A stretch of DNA of 64,000 nt, taken from Chromobotia macracanthus (lineage: Eukaryota; Chordata; Actinopteri; Cypriniformes; Botiidae). The position numbers and the translations under genes are program-made. The notes below the pieces were generated by a model. It was given only the letters and a program-made list of their open reading frames with translations. It made no database searches and was not told the DNA's origin. This document shows positions 24,196 to 33,150 of the stretch, piece by piece. Position 1 is the first letter of the stretch, and every line of letters begins with the position of its first letter. The stretch is from contig JAZGTH010000002.1 in NCBI GenBank assembly GCA_036877525.1, positions 12,938,001-13,002,000 of the forward strand, written 5' to 3'.

Positions 24196-24209
24196 ATGAT
24201 ATATATATG

Positions 24210-24212
<3 letters not shown>

Positions 24213-24299
<87 letters not shown>
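24213..24299. repeat. Long (AT)n microsatellite
   Basis: About 43 perfect AT units; self-complementary and able to extrude a cruciform. Short ATAT runs precede it. Confidence 0.98.
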
Positions 24300-24302
<3 letters not shown>

Positions 24303-25840
24303 GAAATAGAAATGACGTCTCAGTCAGACTGAATGATCATGTGTTTCTATATGTGTAATTAAATTGGCTGTCCCTACACTGAGCTCTGCTGCTTTGGGAA
24401 ACCAACTCCAAATTACTCCTGAGTGTAGATACATTGGCTTAACTAGCGCAGAGGGCCCCACCAGTGGTTTATGTGTATGTGTGTGCATGTGTGTGTGTGT
24501 GCTTTCTCTCTTTCGTTCTTACACAAAGCTCTTAATGAGGCAGAGATGAGATGTGCGTCCAATTTAACCCCTCCCTCGTCTTCCTGTGAGTAACTCCCCT
24601 GTTGATTGTGATGAAGACACTGTAGGAAATAATGACAGAGAGAGAGAAGCGTCTTGTGAGTATAACTAGAATGATACAGATCAGTTCTGACAGCGTCTGC
24701 GAGGAGTCACCTTTAAACTTCACGGAGGTTCTCAGTTCTGTTCCGCCGGGCAGCCTGTCTGACAAGCAACTGCCCTTTCTGCACGAGCCTCATGGGAAAA
24801 CACCCTCTAAAGATGCTGTTGACTGAAATTAATGTTAGTCTGTGTATGTTTGTCTTCTTTTGTGTGAGTTGAACACACCTGAAATTGTTACTGTTCAGTG
24901 TTATGAAGTAAACCCAGGGAACGCTCTCAGAATGTGAAGTTTTCTCAAAAAGTCTTCACTAAATGGGTAATAATGAACTCAACACAAGGATCTTAAACAC
25001 ATTACCACTAACCTAAACATAAACTATTGAGTGAACATGTCCAATTGACAGCCCTATTTAGTATACATTAAATCTCACTATGTTTAATGGGTGTAAAGTT
25101 TCTTTGTCTCATTCTCATGTAAACACACATTTGTCATTCATCTAGGCTGGAGAGAGAACCGACCCTGCCGTTTTTCACCCCAAAAATTTATTCCCGTTTA
25201 GGCACAGAAACAGCCGGGTGAAGCAGACAATCTGAATTTTGTGGTGGGAAAAAAAGAAGAAAGGGTGTCGTGATGTAAAGGTGGTGGAAGAGGGACGTAT
25301 TTGCCTGTGGGAAAAAAGACTGAAAAGTAGGCTGGCAACAGATGTGTAGGGCAGTAAAAGTGTAATTGAAATGCCAGCAGCAATGGTCTTATCTACCCGT
25401 TCCAGCAGCTACCTGCGTCTGAACATCAGTTAAATGTCATTTTAGCCCTGGCTGATTCAGGCCGACCACAATCCCCCATCTTCTGTGACTGCAGCCACTG
25501 ATGGGGCTGAACAGAGAGAGAGATGGATGGATGAGGGATTGGTAGAGTGAGGTGGAGAAAGAGAGAGAGGAACTGAGAAAAAGGTTGTAATTGGATTTCA
25601 TTGGCACACTGTTGACTTCCATAACCTGGTCTTAATTGGGAATTTGATATAGTTTATCACAAAGAATCATTGACAACTTATTAGTGTTATTTTTACTGTT
25701 TATACACTTCAGGTTTTATAAACTAAGTCAAAGGGCGTGGGTGTGTTTAAATTGGCCCAGTCATGCTGTAGCAACCTCAGGTCTAGACTCAGGACAGGTA
25801 GAGTCAGCTATACTTTGTTTTTTTAGCAAATTCACATTTT

Positions 25841-26014
25841 GTGGCACTGTTGTCTCACAGCAAGAAGGTCTTCGGTTCGAGTCCCGTCTGAGCCTAGAGG
25901 CCTTTGTTTGCATGTTCTTCCTGTACCACTGCATACTTCAGTTTCATCACATGCATTTCCTGCCATGAATATAACCTTAGATGCTGGAGTGGCGTAAAAC
26001 AATAAATAAATAAA
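25841..26014 (+). mobile_element. Degraded tRNA-derived SINE (DANA-like)
   Basis: GTGGCACTGTTGTCTCACAG, then CAAGAAGGTCTTCGGTTCGA (with the B box GGTTCGAGTCC), then GTTTGCATGTTCTTCCTGTA are in the order typical of the zebrafish DANA/mermaid-type SINE. The copy ends in an A-rich (AATA)n tail. The first part of the tRNA head is missing and the middle is shortened. Confidence 0.65.
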
Positions 26015-26596
26015 GACTGTAGAGTAAATGTAGTATATGGATTGGTATGCAGCCCAGGTCTCCTCGAGCTCCAGGTACAGTGTGACATGGAGGAACTACC
26101 ACTGAGGTGATGACCACCTCACCCTTCATCTTCTTACCCACTGGCCTTCTGCATAACCTCACCATCCACTTCCCTCAGCCCCGTGATTCATTTACACCTC
26201 AGATGCAAAAACTGTTTTATGACTTACAAAAACGATGTTAGCAGATTCATTTTTTGGCAGAAATGAAGACAAACTCACATCTTTCCACGGTTTTGTCTCG
26301 TGTGCGTTATAAGTTCACACAATCTTTGCATTACGTAGTCAGTGAGATCCTGTAAGATTTATTTAACACGTTTGGTGTTTCAGGCAGCACTTCCTATTTG
26401 CACTGCTAATTTTGAAACTCGCGTAATGTTCTGCAAAGAACACCTGATTGAGCTTTTCTAATCTCTGGTGAACATCGGACGAGGTAACTTCATCAAAGAT
26501 CTGCTTTGATTTCTTATCTTACTGAGGTTTATATTGGTTTGCTATAAATCTGTTCCAACTGTTTTAACCTTTCTCGTTCATTTTTTGTGGTTTCAG

Positions 26597-26691
26597 AGAG
26601 TGATTTTCAACATAGTGAACTTCAGCAAGACCAAGAGCCTCTACAGAGATGGGATGTCCCCTGTGGTGAAGTCCACCAGCCGGACTAAGTG
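26597..26691 (+). CDS. agbl4: Single internal coding exon of a cytosolic carboxypeptidase, probably AGBL4 (CCP6)
   Basis: The exon reads (starting AGA GTG) R-VIFNIVNFSKTKSLYRDGM and then SPVVKSTSRTK plus two bases of a Trp codon. Immediately before it lies TTTTTTGTGGTTTCAG, a good acceptor; immediately after it is a GTATTT donor, giving 95 bp, entry phase 0 and exit phase 2. The NFSKTKSLYRDGM and STSR-x-KW motifs are, from my knowledge of the family, characteristic of the N-terminal beta-sandwich domain of M14D cytosolic carboxypeptidases, closest to CCP6/AGBL4 rather than CCP1 or CCP5. CCP6 removes glutamates from polyglutamylated tubulin and other proteins in the cytoplasm and at cilia and axonemes. 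The zinc-binding catalytic residues are encoded by later exons that are not in the window. Mammalian copies have Pro where this reads Thr in the R-x-K-W motif, a mild difference. I looked for neighbouring exons by eye and found none; intron lengths are at least 26.6 kb upstream and 37.3 kb downstream. Paralogue identity is inferred, not searched. Confidence 0.85.
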
Positions 26692-26759
26692 GTATTTATT
26701 CCCTCTGCAAATCACACTCTCACACTCATCTCCACCTACATGCTGTTTGGTATGAGCCA

Positions 26760-29140
26760 CCAAGCTTTCCACACTTTAATTTTTCAAACTAATCCAAAAT
26801 TTATCTGTAGTTTGTGTCTCTAAAGATAATTTAAGATGTAATCTGTACGAGTTATCTGTAGTTTGCAAGGTAATCTAAAATGTAACTATAATCTGTACAA
26901 TGTATTTGTAGTTTGCGTCTGTAAAGGTAATTTAAATGTATTCTGTAACTGGTATAATTTATCTAGTTTGCTTCTCCAAAAGTAACTTGCTTGTGTAATG
27001 CAGGACTGAGCAACTCTACTGTCTGTTGGATTGTCTACAGTTGTGATATCTGACTGTCTTATTTCTCTCCCACAAACAACAGAATATGTTGTTACCATCT
27101 CTCAGAGTTTTCACACTGTCTGTGTTCCTTTAAGGAAACATTCCACGCTTTCTCACTTTCTCCTGCTTCTCCGGGATGACAATGGTGTGTTTGATGTTCC
27201 ATATGAGAGGTTGTGTTGCTGGTGATGTTTGGTCTCCATGGTGATGCTGTCTGGGTAGAAAAAAGGGACACTGACAGGGCTGCTGATAGAGGAATTATGA
27301 GAAATGCCAGTGAGAAACTGAGCTTTGGTCTGGAAATGGACAAAGTCCTTGTATCTGACTGTTTCCCAAGCGCCATTTTGTCCTGTAGCCAAATGTGTTT
27401 TTATGTCTTTGTGTATTTTGTAATCAGCTCACCTCTGTGTATTTGGCCAGCAGTAGAAATGGTTTTATTATACACACACTCCCATTAGAAGAGGAAGAGA
27501 TGCTTGCAAGACAAATACATGCCCCAATGCATGACGTGTTAAAAACGACATGTATTTCATTGATTCGATTTGTTTGTGACATTTTATGTATGGCTTATTT
27601 GCGTATTCTTAAGCCAAACACACGCTACAAGCCTAAAGCACACTCTTATAGCTTTGTAGACAAAAAGAGTGTTTAAATCTCTGCCTTGGGTTTGTAGTGT
27701 GCGCTTTCATCTCAGTCAGATGTCACGCTTTGTCACTGCTTAGCGCCTTAACGCCCGTACCCTGTATACTTCACAATAACTTCAGGAAAAGTTGAGTACG
27801 TGCACCCACATGGACACACGCACGCCTCCTATCAGTATCAATCAAAACGGCGCATTACCATTCAAACACTCATCTGCCAGGCTGCATTTGCATGGGCCAT
27901 GCCGTCTGGGCAGGTGAGGCCTGTCGGAGGTAATAGCAGGGAACTGATGGATGCAGAAGTCTGTATGAGCCAGAGAACCCGTATCCGTACGAGAGCCATT
28001 GCATCGCGTTATTCTGACGTGATGAACAGAGGTCATGTGACAGAGAGACTACCCGCTCAACAGAAACCATGACATCTGTCACGAGTCGATCAAGGGCGTT
28101 CAGACAAATGGCAGGCGTCTGCCAAGGGAGGCTGTCTTCCTCCGCCGAACCCCGGTCACGGCCTAATGGGACGAGACAATTAGATGGAGATGCTGTCGGA
28201 AAACAACGGACTGCAAAACATTTCACAGTCAGGTTGACGTCTCCTACGTGCCCGTGTTCAGCATTTCCCTCAGGTGCGCACCGGGGGCTTTACAGAGAGC
28301 TCGTTTGAGTCGGCGCTCACTTTTTAACAGCTACGCTCGGCAAACCGATGGTTATAAACGAATTACGCTCGGGCCCAATTAAGGTTTAAGGGACGAATCA
28401 GTCGTATTTCCAGTCTTTCTGACAGTCCCTTCTTGCACTGTAATTTATTGTAAAACACACTCGATTCGCTGCATGACTCATCCTTTCGTTCCTAGAAATT
28501 TTAAGCAAACAGAAAATAAAGCAATTTTTTTGCGAACTTTCCAACATTTTCATGCCAAGGAGGAGGCAGATTGACATTCGACGACATTTCTTTTATTTCC
28601 TCCAACATCAAAGCCGTTGTTTGACTCATGCAGGTTTTTTCATACCAATCTGGAGCTCAAAGAACAGTCGTATGTGTCGGTCTGAAGCATGCGGCAGGAA
28701 AATAAGCCTGTAGCATTTAGAGACGCTGAACGGCAGGCGGTGAAAGACGGAACACCTCTGCGTACAAATGCCATACTGATAGCCATCAGATGGTTGGATC
28801 AGGGCGCGCTGATCGTACCACTCGCTGTCCGTCGGCACCGCACCGCAGACGCGGGCATTAGGACTTCAATAAAGCGAGGAAAGACAGCATAATTCTCACA
28901 TGAACGCAAGGCGATCCTCTCTGTTTCTCATCCAGTTATAGAGGTGTGAAAACAACATGCTGTGACACAAAAGGAGGCCCAGCACACATGCATTTGCATT
29001 CATTTAGATACATGCTCTCTTGCTGACATGTGCACACATGCATGCCACACACATGCAAGCACACATGTGATAATGGCTATAGCTTAGATGAGAAAAGCTG
29101 GACTTTTGTGGTTATGACTTTGTATGGTTGTGAACTCTTA
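26760..29140. other. Intron stretch just downstream of the exon; possible conserved noncoding sequence at 27795-28330
   Basis: At 26800-26990 a loose repeat of TTTGTAGTTTGCGTC and GTAATTTAAATGTAATCTGT-like pieces is visible. 27795-28330 is relatively CpG-rich, free of repeats and open on both strands, which looks like constrained noncoding sequence rather than an exon. 28980-29075 has scattered CACATGCA words. Confidence 0.4.
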
Positions 29141-29141
29141 G

Positions 29142-29210
29142 GAATAGAATAGAATAGAATACATTATTATCATAGAATACTTTGTCAACATCTGTACAAC
29201 AAAAAATTTT
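29142..29210 (-). mobile_element. Possible 3' end of an L2-like LINE, minus strand
   Basis: On the minus strand it reads GTTGTACAGATGTTGACAAA, then ATAATAATGTATTCTATTCT with a (TTCTA)n tail. This resembles the ACAATGACAATAAAG(TTCTA)n ends of fish L2-type LINEs. No reverse transcriptase codons are present. Confidence 0.35.
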
Positions 29211-30007
29211 ACTGTGGATTTTAAAACGTCTTTTCAGATGTATTTAAAATGTACAATTTTTCTATACAGACACTATCTTACATGTACAGGTGTACACAGT
29301 TTGTACAATACATTGCTATCTAATGAAAAGGTCCCATTTACATACATTATAAATTCCATCCCCCCACCCCTTGATTTGCATGTAGCAGGTTGTTACATCA
29401 TGTGTCTAAGGTTGCCCTCATATTGCCCATTCGCTGATTGTGAAGAAAGCCCTGAAATGTATTTAATTCTGTCTATTGGGAATGTGTCTTCATTGTGATT
29501 CAGCTTCTTGTTTAAATAAATCAACGGGAAAAAAATGGTGCTCCTCATGGGTTCTTGGAGAAGTCTGGTGCTCACACCAGAACATCAGCGTTCCATGCCG
29601 GGCAGCAGTATCCAAAACATAACATTAGTATTTATGAGGCGAGTTTTCTACTCTGATACTTCTTAATTGCCGAGGGAAAATTTCTGAAGCCGTTTGAGTG
29701 TTCTTCAGTTAAAACTCTGTTGTTTCCTGACAAATATCTCAATGTTTTTAGCTTCAAAAATCCAAGCAGCTATCTTTCATTCTCTTGAGCATGTGCTTTT
29801 CATTGTTGTAACTCGTGATTTTTTTTTTTAAATGCTGTGTGCCGTTCATTTTCCATCTTGACAGCAAAGTGGAGCAGCTAAAAAACTGCTAATCTCTGTT
29901 TGACAAGCAGATATGAAATAAAGCAAAGAGCAGCTTGAACTGTCTGATCCAGCCCTGTATGCAGCATTGGATAAAGTCAAGAAAAAATAAAAACACTGAG
30001 CGTGGGG

Positions 30008-30029
30008 AGAGAGAGAGAGAGAGAGACAG
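30008..30029 (+). repeat. (GA)n microsatellite
   Basis: About ten GA units. Confidence 0.85.
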
Positions 30030-30154
30030 TTGAAGAAAAAAGAGAGAACAGATTGCCTTTGCTGCCTTTATCTGTGGAAAAAGTCACTTTTAACCTGCAA
30101 GTTGAAACCTTTATCTCTATCTGCAGAGACCGTTCTTCCTTAAGGCTGGAGCTC

Positions 30155-30410
30155 TGTGTGTGTGTGTTTGTGCATGTCTGTTTGTGAGTGTATAGTATGT
30201 GTGTGTGTGAAGGTACATCTGTGTGTGCATGCATTTGTGTGTGTCTGTGTGTACTGTATGTTTGTGTGCTCACATGTGCCTGTGTGTGTGTGTGCATGCA
30301 TTTGCTTGTATCTGTATGTTTGTGTGCCTGTGTGTGTCTGTGAGTATGTTTGTGCATGTCTGTGTTTAAGTATATGTGTTTACGTATGTGCACGCTTTTG
30401 TATGCGTACA
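30155..30410 (+). repeat. Degenerate GT-rich leader of the minisatellite
   Basis: Words such as GTGTGTGCATGCATTTG (twice) and TGTGCATGTCTGT occur at irregular spacing. It looks like the ancestral sequence from which the regular array next to it expanded. Confidence 0.7.
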
Positions 30411-33150
30411 TGTGTCTGTGTGTCTGAGTGTGCATGTGTCTGAGTGTGCATGTGTCTGAGTGTGCATGTGTCTGAGTGTGCATGTGTCTGCTTGTGCATG
30501 TGTCTTGGTGTGTCTGAGTGTGCATGTGTCTGAGTGTGCATGTGTCTGAGATGTGTCTGAGTGTGCATGTGTCTGAGTGTGCATGTGTCTGAGTGTGCAT
30601 GTGTCTTGAGTGTGCATGTGTCTGTGTGTCTGAGTGTGCATGTGTCTGCTTGTGCATGTGTCTGTGTGTCTGAGTGTGCATGTGTCTGAGTGTGCATGTG
30701 TCTGAGTGTGCATGTGTCTGAGTGTGCATGTGTCTGAGTGTGCATGTGTCTGTGTGTCTGAGTGTGCATGTGTCTGAGTGTGCATGTGTCTGAGTGTGCA
30801 TGTGTCTGAGTGTGCATGTGTCTGAGTGTGCATGTGTCTGTGTGTCTGAGTGTGCATGTGTCTGCTTGTGCATGTGTCTGTGTGTCTGAGTGCATGTTCG
30901 TGCTGTCTGAGTGTGCATGTGTCTGAGTGTGCATGTGTCTGAGTGTGCATGTGTCTGAGTGTGCATGTGTCTGTGTGTCTGAGTGTGCATGTGTCTGAGT
31001 GTGCATGTGTCTGAGTGTGCATGTGTCTGAGTGTGTCTGAGTGTGCATGTGTCTGCTTGTGCATGTGTCTGTGTGTCTGAGTGTGCATGTGTCTGAGTGT
31101 GCATGTGTCTGAGTGTGCATGTGTCTGAGTGTCTGAGTGTGCATGTGTCTGAGTGTGCATGTGTCTGAGTGTCTGAGTGTGCATGTGTCTGAGTGTCTGA
31201 GTGTGCATGTGTCTGAGTGTGCATGTGTCTGAGTGTCTGAGTGTGCATGTGTCTGAGTGTCTGAGTGTGCATGTGTTGAGTGTCTGAGTGTGCATGTGTC
31301 TGAGTGTGCATGTGTCTGAGTGTGCATGTGTCTGAGTGTGCATGTGTCTGAGTGTGCATGTGTCTGAGTGTGCATGTGTCTGAGTGTGCATGTGTCTGTG
31401 TGTCTGAGTGTGCATGTGTCTGCTTGTGCATGTGTCTGTGTGTCTGAGTGTGCATGTGTCTGAGTGTGCATGTGTCTGAGTGTCTGAGTGTGCATGTGTC
31501 TGAGTGTCTGAGTGTGCATGTGTCTGAGTGTCTGAGTGTGCATGTGTCTGAGTGTGCATGTGTCTGAGTGTCTGAGTGTGCATGTGTCTGAGTGCAGTGT
31601 CTGAGTGTGCATGTGTCTGTGTGTCTGAGTGTGCATGTGTCTGTGTGTCATGTGTCTGAGTGTGCAGTGTCTGAGTGTGCATGTGTCTGGGTGCTGTGTC
31701 TGAGTGTCATGTGTCTGAGTGTGCATGTGTCTGTGTGTCTGAGTGTGCATGTGTCTGCTTGTGCATGTGTCTGTGTGTCTGAGTGTGCATGTGTCTGAGT
31801 GTGCGCTGAGGTGCATGTGTCTGAGGTCATGTGTCTGAGTGTGCAGTGTCTGAGTGTCTGGTGTGCATGTGTCTGAGTGTCTGAGTGTGCATGTGTCTGA
31901 GTGTGCATGTGTCTGAGTGTCTGAGTGTGCATGTGTCTGAGTGTCTGAGTGTGCATGTGTCTGAGTGTCTGAGTGTGCATGTGTCTGAGTGCATTGTCTG
32001 AGTGTCTGGTGTGCATGTGTCTGAGTGTCATGAGTGTGCATGTGTCTGAGTGTGCATGTGTCTGAGTGTGCATGTGTCTGTGTGTCTGAGTGTGCATGTG
32101 TCTGCTTGTGCATGTGTCTGTGTGTCTGAGTGTGCATGTGTCTGAGTGTGCATGTGTCTGAGTGTCTGAGTGTGCATGTGTCTGAGTGTCTGAGTGTGCA
32201 TGTGTCTGAGTGTCTGAGTGTGCATGTGTCTGAGTGTGCATGTGTCTGAGTGTCTGAGTGTGCATGTGTCTGAGTGTCTGAGTGTGCATGTGTCTGAGTG
32301 TGCATGTGTCTGAGTGTCTGAGTGTGCATGTGTCTGAGTGTCTGAGTGTGCATGTGTCTGAGTGTCTGAGTGTGCATGTGTCTGAGTGTGCATGTGTCTG
32401 AGTGTCTGAGTGTGCATGTGTCTGAGTGTGCATGTGTCTGAGTGTGCATGTGTCTGTGTGTCTGAGTGTGCATGTGTCTGAGTGTGCATGTGTCTGAGTG
32501 TGCATGTGTCTGAGTGTGCATGTGTCTGAGTGTGCATGTGTCTGAGTGTGCATGTGTCTGTGTGTCTGAGTGTGCATGTGTCTGCTTGTGCATGTGTCTG
32601 TGTGTCTGAGTGTGCATGTGTCTGAGTGTGCATGTGTCTGAGTGTGCATGTGTCTGAGTGTGCATGTGTCTGCTTGTGCATGTGTCTGTGTGTCTGAGTG
32701 TGCATGTGTCTGAGTGTGCATGTGTCTGAGTGTCTGAGTGTGCATGTGTCTGAGTGTGCATGTGTCTGAGTGTCTGAGTGTGCATGTGTCTGAGTGTCTG
32801 AGTGTGCATGTGTCTGAGTGTGCATGTGTCTGAGTGTCTGAGTGTGCATGTGTCTGAGTGTCTGAGTGTGCATGTGTCTGAGTGTCTGAGTGTGCATGTG
32901 TCTGAGTGTGCATGTGTCTGAGTGTGCATGTGTCTGAGTGTGCATGTGTCTGTGTGTCTGAGTGTGCATGTGTCTGTGTGTCTGAGTGTGCATGTGTCTG
33001 AGTGTGCATGTGTCTGTGTGTCTGAGTGTGCATGTGTCTGAGTGTGCATGTGTCTGAGTGTGCATGTGTCTGAGTGTCTGAGTGTGCATGTGTCTGAGTG
33101 TGCATGTGTCTGAGTGTGCATGTGTCTGTGTGTCTGAGTGTGCGTGTGTG
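30411..33150 (+). repeat. 2.7-kb minisatellite built from 8-bp words, TGCATG-rich
   Basis: The basic unit is 16 bp, TGTCTGAG-TGTGCATG. It is varied by extra words TGTCTGAG, TGTCTGTG and TGTCTGCT, so most steps are 16 or 24 bp. A composite block (TGTCTGTG, TGTCTGAG, TGTGCATG, TGTCTGCT, TGTGCATG, TGTCTGTG) recurs near 30620, 30840, 31030, 31400, 31735, 32080 and 32560, which indicates higher-order duplication. By estimate there are well over 100 TGTGCATG words. Transcribed with the host gene, each gives UGCAUG, the RBFOX motif. The minus strand of the unit has no stop in any frame and 16 is not divisible by three, so all three minus frames stay open (up to 913 codons of His, Thr, Ser, Asp, Gln, Cys); these are not genes. 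A section near 31590-32040 is disturbed by many small deletions. Confidence 0.97.

Larger units (their letters stand above)
1..26596 (+). other. Intron 5' of the agbl4-like exon (partial)
   Basis: This stretch holds no coding sequence I can support. It ends in a pyrimidine-rich tract and TTTCAG directly before the exon at 26597. Its contents are listed separately: DNA transposon remnants, SINEs, microsatellites, a long pyrimidine tract, a GT-rich minisatellite and two CpG-rich patches. The intron call depends on the exon assignment; the true intron starts left of the window. Confidence 0.7.

Noticed and set aside
30380..33121. Minus-strand open frames of 353-913 codons
   Set aside because: They are translations of the 16/24-bp minisatellite in phases without stops. 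The peptide is pure low-complexity repeat and frame changes occur at each indel; no promoter or splice sites support a gene.
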